Part shown: positions 57,285 through 64,000 of the stretch, piece after piece | Layout: each line of letters opens with the position of its first letter | How positions within the stretch are numbered: the stretch's first letter is position 1 | Assembly: GCA_963676655.2 (NCBI GenBank) | Contig: CAXXKX010000003.1 | Span: 3,348,001 to 3,412,000, forward strand | DNA from: G963676655 sp963676655 | GTDB lineage: Bacteria; Verrucomicrobiota; Lentisphaeria; Victivallales; Victivallaceae | Direction of reading: 5' to 3' | DNA length: 64,000 nt | Position numbers and translations under genes: made by a program | Notes under the pieces: generated by a model | The model's input: only the letters and a program-made list of their open reading frames with translations | The model's database searches: none | Told to the model about the DNA's origin: nothing

Positions 57285-58124
57285 TTATCTAACCACGGCG
57301 GTTCCGCTGTAATTCAGGTCAATGATGCGTCGAGGATCTCCGGAGTTTCGCAGTCCGATGACCGTGCTGCGCAAGGTATTCAAACGCCATACCAGATTGT
57401 TTTTCGGCATATAAACAATATAGCGGTCTTTGGGCTGTGATTTCCAGGCCATGAAAAAGCGGAGTTGCTCCGGTTTGCTGACACTCAACCCCTGAATCTG
57501 AATATCAGGATAATATTCATTTACCAGGCGAATCAGTTCCAGTGCGCTTTTCAGTTCCGGGATAACCATGCCGCCTTTGACATCTTTATTGTACCCGAGG
57601 ATTACCGGCAGGCTGGAACTGATGTCGATACAGTTCGCTTTCGGCATTACCACACATTCCCCGTCGATTACCCAAGGCGAATTGGCGCTCAGCAACCGGG
57701 CTCGCGGAATACGCTCAAACAGGCTGACAGTCAGCGTGTCGGGCAGGCTCCGGAACACTTTTGCGGATTCGACACTGGGGATTTTTCGCAGTTTTTTGCG
57801 CAGAGACGGCAGATTCAGGGAAAACAGGTTGTCCTCGTCCGGAGTCAATTTCAAATATTCGATAATCTGTTTGGAACGGGCATTCCACCAGCCGGAGCTT
57901 TGGACCTCAACCTTCCTTAAAGTGAAACGGGGATTCCCCGCAAAAAGTGCGTACTGAAACAACCATAAACCAACAATGATGCCTCCAAGCAATATCATAA
58001 TAATGGCAATAATGAGAAAGACCCGCGCATATTTCCAGCGGTTGACTCCCGTCTTTTTTCTGGTAGCCGCAGATGCCTTGCTGTTTGTGTTTTTCTCTTT
58101 TTCAGGTGTAATCGTTTTTGCCAT
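57285..58124 (-). CDS. ftsQ: Cell-division protein FtsQ-like
   Basis: 279 residues: short Lys-rich cytoplasmic start, one membrane segment (about 34-56, VFLIIAIIMILLGGIIVGLW), a POTRA domain (FTLRKVEVQSSGWWNARSKQ ... LRKIPSVESAKVFRSLPDTL) and the FtsQ beta domain (VSLFERIPRARLLSANSPWV). FtsQ links FtsB/L to the divisome. No other dcw gene adjoins, so it is outside the usual cluster. Confidence 0.78.
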   Translation of the reverse strand: MAKTITPEKEKNTNSKASAATRKKTGVNRWKYARVFLIIAIIMILLGGIIVGLWLFQYALFAGNPRFTLRKVEVQSSGWWNARSKQIIEYLKLTPDEDNLFSLNLPSLRKKLRKIPSVESAKVFRSLPDTLTVSLFERIPRARLLSANSPWVIDGECVVMPKANCIDISSSLPVILGYNKDVKGGMVIPELKSALELIRLVNEYYPDIQIQGLSVSKPEQLRFFMAWKSQPKDRYIVYMPKNNLVWRLNTLRSTVIGLRNSGDPRRIIDLNYSGTAVVR

Positions 58125-58239
58125 AGTTCCCTGTTAACAGATAAATTACTTGAGGTAGCCGGACAATCATACTATAACACGAAAAAAGTAAAAATCATCG
58201 GCAAATTTGAAATTTTTTTCAATCGATCCGATTATAAAT

Positions 58240-58268
58240 AAAAAAGCCGCGGTAACAATGTCCGCGGC
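58240..58268 (-). terminator. Rho-independent terminator
   Basis: On the minus strand: stem GCCGCGG / CCGCGGC with 9-nt loop followed by six T residues. Ends the transcript of the gene at 58281. The loop core ACATTGT recurs in the terminator at 60722. Confidence 0.82.
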
Positions 58269-58280
58269 CGCTCAAAAGCC

Positions 58281-58682
58281 TTATAGCTCAGGTCGTGGCG
58301 GATCAACAAATTCAATCGGAATTTCCTCGCCGTCATCAAGTTCATATACCGGGGTTGCGGAAGCGTCTGCACCCGGTACTTCTATGTGCTCGACTTCCCC
58401 TTCTTCTTCGATCTCATATTCATAGACCATCTGGCCTGTTTTATCAATCAGTTCCACCAGCAGTTTATTGGCGCGACGCTGTTCCATCACCAATTCAGAC
58501 ATGGATACCTGCATTTTGCGCAGATTCGGGGCATATCCGGTTAAATTAGTTTCAACCGTTTTTTTCATTTTCTTGAATTCAAGATAAAATTTGGACAGCT
58601 TGGCCATGCCTAGAACAAAGACAAGCCAAGTTAAAGAAAATACACAAATTAAGGTTATTAATTCGGTCGTAGATAGATTCAT
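58281..58682 (-). CDS. Small membrane-anchored hypothetical protein
   Basis: 133 residues: one N-terminal membrane segment (LITLICVFSLTWLVFVLGMA), a coiled coil (FYLEFKKMKKTVETNLTGYA) and an acidic C-terminus (YEYEIEEEGEVEHIEVPGAD). Function unknown. Precedes ftsQ on the same strand behind a terminator. Confidence 0.6.
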   Translation of the reverse strand: MNLSTTELITLICVFSLTWLVFVLGMAKLSKFYLEFKKMKKTVETNLTGYAPNLRKMQVSMSELVMEQRRANKLLVELIDKTGQMVYEYEIEEEGEVEHIEVPGADASATPVYELDDGEEIPIEFVDPPRPEL

Positions 58683-58775
58683 AATGTCGCCTTGATTAAA
58701 TAATAAATATCCTGAAATTATTATTATACTCTACTAAGTTGAAAAATGCAAATTATTTGTCAAAAATAACCTGCC

Positions 58776-59564
58776 TTACCTCAACAGTAAAAAGCCTGCA
58801 AAAAGGACGGCTAATTCGATCAATGCCCCGGCAATTCCGATTATTCTGACATTTATCATGCCATCAAAATCTTTTGCGCAAATGTTACGAAACAGCCAGA
58901 CCAGTAATCCGCAGCAGATTAAACCCGCAAGTGCGGAGTACGGCGCTGAAATAAATACTATTATTAATAAGATAGTTGTAATCAACCAAAGCCGTTTAAA
59001 CATGCTTTCAGTTCCATCCAAAACCGGTTCGCCGGTTGACATCAGCGGTAATGCGCCCAAGGTTGCCTGAGCCGTATATGACAGCATTATCGCACCGGCG
59101 ATAATAATGGTCTGGGATTTTTGATATAGAACAAAAAAACAGACTGCTTTGATCAGCAGTATCGCGATCATGGTCAGGATTCCGGCCGGAGTGCTGACTG
59201 CATTGAATTCAGGTTTGCTGCGTAGCAGGGCCTCGTGGGTTTGCAGACCTTCAAATCGCAGTTCGACAAATGAGGCCATAGCGCCGACTGATCGCCCTGA
59301 AGTGAAGTATTCCAGCCCGATAAGGCAAATCAGGGAGAACAGAACTGCACCGGCCATGGCGTTGGGCAGCATTGAGGTAAGCCTGCCGATCATAACAGCG
59401 CACAGGCCCAGGATAAAGCCCAGAATAGGGAATGCATAAATAGTAAATTCGGACAGTAGTTCCGGATCGGCGTTGTCGATGTGCTTGCTCAGTTTTCCCG
59501 GACAAGCGGGGTCCAGTAACATTTCCCAGGCGTTGCCGAGGGCGGCTAAAGCGGTTTTAAACAT
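58776..59564 (-). CDS. Polytopic membrane protein, distant CobS-like
   Basis: 262 residues with about seven hydrophobic segments. The start (YAFPILGFILGLCAVMIGRL) parallels the FPLVGVCLGIILG of cobS at 50274, and the end (FDGMINVRIIGIAGALIELA) parallels its GGATGDTLGACCELAEL. The Asp-rich catalytic motif HLDGLADTADG is absent (here LEYFTSGRSVGAMASFVE). So it may be a degenerate relative of the CobS/CDP-alcohol transferase fold with a lost or changed activity. Two nt from the acyltransferase gene. Confidence 0.45.
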   Translation of the reverse strand: MFKTALAALGNAWEMLLDPACPGKLSKHIDNADPELLSEFTIYAFPILGFILGLCAVMIGRLTSMLPNAMAGAVLFSLICLIGLEYFTSGRSVGAMASFVELRFEGLQTHEALLRSKPEFNAVSTPAGILTMIAILLIKAVCFFVLYQKSQTIIIAGAIMLSYTAQATLGALPLMSTGEPVLDGTESMFKRLWLITTILLIIVFISAPYSALAGLICCGLLVWLFRNICAKDFDGMINVRIIGIAGALIELAVLFAGFLLLR

Positions 59565-59566
59565 CG

Positions 59567-60382
59567 TTATCTATCCTTCGGTATTTTGAATTGATCGATC
59601 GGGGCGTCGGGTGGAAAGCCGGTGACTGCGCAATAAGTCTCCTGCATTGCTTTCAGGGTAATTTCCGCCAGTTCCTTTCTTGACAGGTCAGGGGTTGGAT
59701 ATATTGCCGGTAAAATATGTAAATCGACTTTAATTGTCCAGTAACTCAGGATGCGCCAGATATGGGGCAGAAGTTCCTGGTTGCCGAACCACGGTATAGT
59801 GTTGCCGTCCCGGGTGTCATAGTAAACCGTGATGATTGGCAGGATTGGCAGTCCGGTACCTGAAACGGCCTGGAACGCGGTTGATTTGAACGGCAGAAGG
59901 CCGTGCTTTCCGTCCGTACTGGTTCCCTCCGGGTAGACAATCAAGTTGATTCCCTCTTCCAGGGTTTCCCGGAATTTTTCAACCACGACCCCGGCTTCCT
60001 GTTTTGAGTGACGGTTGATCCAGATCGGTTGGTTAAGACTCAGGATCGCTCCAAGAAACGGCCATGATTTGATCTGCTGCTTGGGGGCGAAACGAACCGG
60101 GAAGCAGGAGGAATGCGCGACAATGTCACTGTATCCCATGTGATTGGAAACTATCAAACCGCCTTTTTCCAACTGGTTGGGATTGCCGTAAATATTGACT
60201 TTCATGCCGATTATCCAACGCAGGCCACGGCCCCAAAGCAAAGTACATCTGGAACTGAAACGGCGACCGTCTCCATTTTTTTTGAACAAAAGTCCGATTG
60301 AAGTATAAATTGCCACGAAAGCCATCCAGACACACACCATTCCCAGTTTAATAAATCGTAATATATAACGAAATATCGCCAT
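59567..60382 (-). CDS. plsC: 1-acyl-sn-glycerol-3-phosphate acyltransferase (PlsC family)
   Basis: 271 residues. N-terminal membrane segment, then the acyltransferase motifs SNHMGYSDIVAHSS (H-x4-D) and IVYPEGTSTDGKHG (EGTS). It adds the second acyl chain to lysophosphatidic acid or to a related lipid acceptor. Co-operonic with the membrane protein at 58776. Good family match; the exact acceptor is uncertain. Confidence 0.88.
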   Translation of the reverse strand: MAIFRYILRFIKLGMVCVWMAFVAIYTSIGLLFKKNGDGRRFSSRCTLLWGRGLRWIIGMKVNIYGNPNQLEKGGLIVSNHMGYSDIVAHSSCFPVRFAPKQQIKSWPFLGAILSLNQPIWINRHSKQEAGVVVEKFRETLEEGINLIVYPEGTSTDGKHGLLPFKSTAFQAVSGTGLPILPIITVYYDTRDGNTIPWFGNQELLPHIWRILSYWTIKVDLHILPAIYPTPDLSRKELAEITLKAMQETYCAVTGFPPDAPIDQFKIPKDR

Positions 60383-60528
60383 CTTCCTTTTCCCTCAAAC
60401 TTCGTATTGTCCATTCCGGCTTTTCTGCCGGCTTTGTAATCCGTTAATTCCGGTTAGTTATCAGAAAACATAATTCCGTAAAAGATCCCGAATATTATGA
60501 CTCTGCTTTCCGGTTGCGTAACTCTTGT

Positions 60529-60571
60529 AAAAAAACGGCCTCATAGCCCGCCTCATTTGAGCTTTCGGCCG
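60529..60571 (-). terminator. Possible second terminator
   Basis: On the minus strand an outer CGGCC / GGCCG stem enclosing an inner CTCAAATGAG dyad is followed by seven T residues. Weaker than the hairpin at 60722. Confidence 0.45.
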
Positions 60572-60721
60572 CAACCCGTTTTTAACTTTCATCTAATATT
60601 GTTAAGTTATATATAAACAATATTGGAATAATATAATTATAATCGTATTTAGTAAAAAATCAAGCTCAGGTTTTTTCAACATAACTTTTATCACCATAAT
60701 TTCGGCTCAGGATGCCGGTGT

Positions 60722-60749
60722 AAAAAAACAGCGGCACAATGTCCGCTGT
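60722..60749 (-). terminator. Rho-independent terminator of purC
   Basis: On the minus strand: stem ACAGCGG / CCGCTGT, 8-nt loop, then a run of T. Located 50 nt after the purC stop. Confidence 0.85.
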
Positions 60750-60798
60750 CTTTTCAGTATAATTTTTTTCGCCGGAAGATTAACCTGAACTATTAAGA

Positions 60799-61695
60799 TT
60801 AGAGATCTTTGCCGGTGATTTTTTTGTAAGCCTCGAGATATTTCTCGGTTGTTTTGGCGACAACTTCATCCGGCAGGGTCGGCCCCGGAGCTGTTTTGCC
60901 CCAGTCGAGGGTTTCCAGATAGTCGCGGACATACTGTTTGTCAAGACTCGGCGGGCTGCAGCCGACTTCATATTTTTCGGCCGGCCAGAAGCGGCTTGAG
61001 TCAGGGGTCAAAACTTCGTCGATCAGAATGATTTCGCCGTCGAGTTCGCCGAATTCAAACTTGGTGTCGGCCAGGATGATGCCGCGCTCACGGGCATAGT
61101 CGGCGGCGGTATTGTAAATTTTTAGGGTCAGATCACGAATCTGTTCGGCCTTTTCCTGGCCGATCAGCTCGACCGTGCGTTCAAAGGAAATTGTTTCGTC
61201 ATGCAGCCCCTGTTCGGCTTTGGTTGACGGCGTGAAGAGCGCTTCATCGAGCTTTTCCGCCTGACGGTAACCGGCGCGCAGCGGAATACCGGAAACTTTG
61301 CCTTCGCGCTGATAATCTTTCCAGCCGCTGCCGACGATGTAGCCGCGGGCGATGCATTCAACCGGGAGCGGTTGGGCTTTTTTAACAATCATGGCGCGTC
61401 CCTGCAAATCGTTTACGAACGGTTTGAGTTCTTCGCGTGATGAGATATCTGCGGTGATCAGATGGTTGGGCATCCAGTCCATCAGTTCGAACCAGAACAG
61501 TGACAGTTTGGTCAGTACTTCACCTTTGCGCGGAATACCGTTCGGCATAACCACGTCGAATGCGCTGAGGCGGTCGCTGGCGATAAACAGCAGGCTGTCG
61601 CCCAGATCATAAATATCTCGCACTTTGCCACGATTGAGCAGAGTGACGCCGGGAATTTCACTTTGGATCAAAGCATTGTTCTTGTCGTAGTTCAT
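60799..61695 (-). CDS. purC: Phosphoribosylaminoimidazole-succinocarboxamide synthase
   Basis: 298 residues, the long (yeast/planctomycete-like) form of SAICAR synthase. GKVRDIYDLGDSLLFIASDR, LSAFDVVMPNGIPRKGEVLT, ECIARGYIVGSGWKDYQ and ADTKFEFGELDGEIILIDEV, TPDSSRFWP are diagnostic. It ligates aspartate to CAIR in purine synthesis. Stands alone, separated by terminators on both sides. Confidence 0.96.
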   Translation of the reverse strand: MNYDKNNALIQSEIPGVTLLNRGKVRDIYDLGDSLLFIASDRLSAFDVVMPNGIPRKGEVLTKLSLFWFELMDWMPNHLITADISSREELKPFVNDLQGRAMIVKKAQPLPVECIARGYIVGSGWKDYQREGKVSGIPLRAGYRQAEKLDEALFTPSTKAEQGLHDETISFERTVELIGQEKAEQIRDLTLKIYNTAADYARERGIILADTKFEFGELDGEIILIDEVLTPDSSRFWPAEKYEVGCSPPSLDKQYVRDYLETLDWGKTAPGPTLPDEVVAKTTEKYLEAYKKITGKDL

Positions 61696-61726
61696 TTCAG
61701 ATCCCTTTTGTCTAGCAATTAATATA

Positions 61727-61764
61727 CAAAAAAGGCGGTCCGAGATTTATGGGCTCGAACCGCC
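61727..61764 (-). terminator. Rho-independent terminator of rplU
   Basis: On the minus strand: stem GGCGGTTCGAG / CTCGGACCGCC (one mismatch) with a short loop and a run of six T residues, 27 nt after the rplU stop. Confidence 0.85.
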
Positions 61765-61790
61765 GTAAATAGTCAGTCAAACAGTCTGTG

Positions 61791-62108
61791 TCAGCCGGCG
61801 TTGATCGCTGAGATCTTAACGCTGGTCAATTCCTGACGATGACCAATCTTGCGACGGTAGCCCTTACGGCGTTTCATTTTGAAAGCAATAAGTTTCTTGC
61901 CGCGGAATTGATCTACGACTTCAGCTTCAACTGCCGCGTTTTCCAGTTTCGGGGTGCCGACGTTAAGATCGCCGCCTTCTTCGCCGATAGCCAGGACTTC
62001 GTCAAAAGTGATTTTATCACCGGCTTCGCCGCCGATGCGTTCAATTTCAATCACGTCATCCACTTTGACTTTATACTGTTTACCGCCGGTTGCCATAATC
62101 GCATACAT
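61791..62108 (-). CDS. rplU: 50S ribosomal protein L21
   Basis: 105 residues, full length. YAIMATGGKQYKVKVDDVIE, GDKITFDEVLAIGEEGGDLN, and FKMKRRKGYRRKIGHRQELT (rRNA-binding L21 signature). The usual partner rpmA (L27) does not follow: a terminator and then purC come next. The 278 nt upstream (62109-62386) carry no gene and must hold the promoter and leader. Confidence 0.97.
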   Translation of the reverse strand: MYAIMATGGKQYKVKVDDVIEIERIGGEAGDKITFDEVLAIGEEGGDLNVGTPKLENAAVEAEVVDQFRGKKLIAFKMKRRKGYRRKIGHRQELTSVKISAINAG

Positions 62109-62386
62109 TGTTCCGGTCTCCTTGGATTATTTAAAATTAATTGTTAATTTTTCTACACAAGAGCATATAATATAGTCGATTCACAAAGAAAATCAAATCG
62201 CTTTTCAAAATAATCTCAAAAATCTTACAAATACAAAAAAGGTTAAACGTTGAAGTAGCAATCATTAGTTTCCAGCATCGTGTCAAAGAAAAACAATCTT
62301 TTTCTTGTGATTCGGAGCGCCGCAGGCCACTGCGGCATGGCGGATACATCTTTTTTGACAAAAATATGCAATTGACTCTGAATAAA

Positions 62387-62638
62387 TTATTTTTTTTGAT
62401 TTCTACGGGAAAAAAATAAAAGATTTTTGTATTTGAATTCGGTTTGGCTTGTTTTAAGATGAAGAGCGGTAATTGTAAGTCCGCATGACAGAAAAAAAAG
62501 AAAGATTACTAAAGGCAGGGATAACAATATGATTAATATATCTTTTGTTAAACAAGCCATTATAAACAAATATATCCCGGCGATCAAGCAAATAATACTT
62601 GATATGGCGACTCCGGTTATTTTTGCATTTTTCCCCAT
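62387..62638 (-). CDS. Small two-helix membrane protein
   Basis: 83 residues from ATG 62638; the longer frame starts with TTG at 62662. Two membrane segments (AISSIICLIAGIYLFIMACL, LIILLSLPLVIFLFFLSCGL) and a basic tail. No family recognised. Lies 29 nt behind the esterase gene. Confidence 0.5.
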   Translation of the reverse strand: MGKNAKITGVAISSIICLIAGIYLFIMACLTKDILIILLSLPLVIFLFFLSCGLTITALHLKTSQTEFKYKNLLFFSRRNQKK

Positions 62639-62667
62639 AGTTATTTCTAATTCACGGAACAAAGAAC

Positions 62668-63654
62668 TTATTTTTTGTCTTTCAACCTGGCGATCAGGTA
62701 TTCTTCAATATTCTTGTGTTTGCGATTTTTGGTGCCTTTATGGACAAATTCGTATTCCACACCGATCTTGTCAAGTTTTTCCGCCAGCAGCGCGCCGTAG
62801 TTAGCGGTGTGAGTTGGATCTTTCCGGTCCTTGCCTTTACAGGGAGCATCATTCGGATAGTAGAGATAAACCGGCGGATCATCTTTGCTGACCAGTTCAT
62901 AAGGAGAATATTCCTTGATCCACGGCATTACTTCTTCGCGATGTTTCAGGAAACTGCGCATTTCAACGGTGGGGTCGCTTTTGTCCCAGATAAAGCCGAA
63001 AGCGTGTCCGCCATAGGTACTGTTCGGCGTCCATTCCAGCAGCATTTTCGGGTCAAGCGAGGTTTGCGCCACCTGCGGCGCCGCGGTAAACGGTTTGGTC
63101 GACTGCCGTTTTACCGGATCGTCGGAATTCGGCTCGGCCATATCATCGTGAAAAGCCAGCCAGAGTGAGGAACAGCCGCCGGCCGAACCGCCGGTGACAG
63201 CGATGCGGACGGGGTCGATATTCCATTCTTTCGCTTTGTGGCGGATGAATTGAATTGCGCGGGCAGCGTCTTCAAGTGGTGCTTTGACCGGCGGTTCCGG
63301 ATAATTGCCGCGTTCCAGTACCGGCCCGGTTCCACGTGTGCTTTTGGAATCGACAATGGTTTGTTTCAGGTAACGATAGTTGATGGTGACGACCGAAATT
63401 CCGGCCGGCAGATATTTTTTCACATTGCCCCGGGCCTTGCTTTTATCCCCGGTGAGCCAGCCGCCGCCGTGTATAATCATCACGCAAGGCGTGGGTTTAT
63501 CGCTTTTTGCCAGCCAGACGTCCATGACATTACGATCGTATTTCCCGTAACGCATATTCGAATAGTCCGGTTCAAGTTTTTTTCCAGCGTAAACATCAGT
63601 CATTGCTATCTCCAGCAGTAATAAAATAATTAGGAAAGGCGATAATTTTTTCAT
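62668..63654 (-). CDS. Secreted alpha/beta-hydrolase (carbohydrate-esterase-like)
   Basis: 328 residues from ATG 63654, beginning with a signal peptide (KKLSPFLIILLLLEIAMTDV). MIIHGGGWLTGDKSKARGN forms the oxyanion-hole HGGGW and VTGGSAGGCSSLWLAFHDD the nucleophile elbow (GGSAGG) of the hormone-sensitive-lipase/BD-FAE type, often acting on acetylated sugars. The His near VHKGTKNRKHKN completes the triad. The neighbour at 63659 is a sugar isomerase-like gene, so both may act on polysaccharide breakdown. The ORF start at 63678 has no ribosome-site support. Confidence 0.82.
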   Translation of the reverse strand: MKKLSPFLIILLLLEIAMTDVYAGKKLEPDYSNMRYGKYDRNVMDVWLAKSDKPTPCVMIIHGGGWLTGDKSKARGNVKKYLPAGISVVTINYRYLKQTIVDSKSTRGTGPVLERGNYPEPPVKAPLEDAARAIQFIRHKAKEWNIDPVRIAVTGGSAGGCSSLWLAFHDDMAEPNSDDPVKRQSTKPFTAAPQVAQTSLDPKMLLEWTPNSTYGGHAFGFIWDKSDPTVEMRSFLKHREEVMPWIKEYSPYELVSKDDPPVYLYYPNDAPCKGKDRKDPTHTANYGALLAEKLDKIGVEYEFVHKGTKNRKHKNIEEYLIARLKDKK

Positions 63655-63658
63655 CTGG

Positions 63659-64000
63659 TCACAACACACTTTGCACATATTGAAAATCCCGACCGGTTTG
63701 TTCGATTACTTCCCGGTCGGTCAGTTCAGCGAAAGAGAAGGAACCCTGGTATTCGCTGTGAAGTGAAATTGGACCGGAGAAGTTGATTCTTTTCAGTAAG
63801 CCGAAAAACTTCGGCCAGTTGACGTTGCCTTCACCCATCCGGCAGAAAACAAGGTCCTGCGCGCGTCCTTCCGGTCTGCCGGGAGAGCCTTTCCAGTAAG
63901 CGTCTTTCAAGGCAACCATTACAATGCGTTCCGCCAACAGGTCGAAAGCCATTTCCCAGCCGTCCAGCCCGCCTTCGATAGTGGCATGACAGGGATCGAA
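63659..64000 (-). CDS. Sugar phosphate isomerase/epimerase-like protein, C-terminal part
   Basis: The frame enters from the right edge and stops at 63659. FDPCHATIEGGLDGWEMAFD, LKDAYW and CRMGEGNVNWPKFFGLLKRI, SGPISLHSEYQG are typical of AP_endonuc_2 TIM-barrel sugar isomerases/epimerases (metal-binding His and Glu). The N-terminal half is outside the window. Four nt separate its stop from the esterase start, indicating an operon. Confidence 0.8.
   Translation of the reverse strand, partial: FDPCHATIEGGLDGWEMAFDLLAERIVMVALKDAYWKGSPGRPEGRAQDLVFCRMGEGNVNWPKFFGLLKRINFSGPISLHSEYQGSFSFAELTDREVIEQTGRDFQYVQSVL

Larger units (their letters stand above)
60383..60798. other. Gene-free stretch between purC and plsC
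   Basis: 416 nt with no credible ORF. It contains two minus-strand terminator-like hairpins (60529-60571 and 60722-60749) and an AT-rich tract near 60600-60660 (TTATATATAAACAATATTGG) that may hold the plsC promoter. Confidence 0.55.

Overview
The window looks like a chromosome segment from a Gram-negative bacterium of the Lentisphaerota (Victivallales-like) or a close PVC relative. Support: BlaI/M56-peptidase regulation, FecR/ECF sigma pairs, several proteins carrying prepilin-like 'DADGHV'-type domains, outer-membrane biogenesis genes (SurA-like, lipobox proteins), ftsQ, plsC and rplU. The taxonomic call is inference from gene style, not from a marker-gene search.

Layout. (1) 1-402: C-terminal end of a GpA-type phage terminase large subunit. 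(2) 423-9632: a block that is not phage-structural, made of three regulatory units: BlaI plus a very long M56 peptidase; an ECF sigma factor plus a FecR/beta-propeller protein; and a second ECF sigma factor with a membrane anti-sigma-like protein and a third membrane protein. It ends in two strong terminators and separates the terminase from the rest of the phage late genes. (3) 9972-30526: siphovirus-type morphogenesis operon in order: portal, an orphan RAMP-like gene between two pentanucleotide arrays, prohead protease-capsid fusion, decoration protein, neck proteins, an antirepressor-like gene, tail tube, frameshifted tail chaperones, tape measure, tail-tip proteins including one with a Thr/Ser-Asp repeat, a split glycosyltransferase, tail fibres and a lipoprotein. 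No endolysin was recognised. (4) 30523-39775: AbiEi/AbiEii toxin-antitoxin unit, two accessory operons driven by near-identical promoters, and a DUF2924-large serine recombinase integration module. (5) 39782-49755: accessory and defence region: two HEPN-like genes, a stand-alone Fur-type DNA-binding domain, an HU gene, an IS3-family element inserted in a nuclease-like gene, a three-gene ABC-3C-type defence operon, and a decayed copy of the HU 3' end. (6) 50134-50210: tRNA-Arg(CCG), whose 3' end faces the mobile region. (7) 50274-64000: ordinary chromosome: cobS, class IV aminotransferase, tandem AdoMet decarboxylase, SurA-like chaperone, HI0933-type flavoprotein, SH3 protein, ftsQ, plsC, purC, rplU, an esterase and a sugar isomerase-like gene.

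How it fits together. The phage operon (3) plus recombinase (4) form a prophage that begins to the left of the window. Regions 4-5 carry its own or neighbouring defence cargo, stacked against the tRNA gene. The most unusual feature is the pair of 5-nt-period CNNGG arrays (11722-11826 and 12422-12501) flanking a small RAMP-like gene inside the head operon. I know of no described function for that arrangement.
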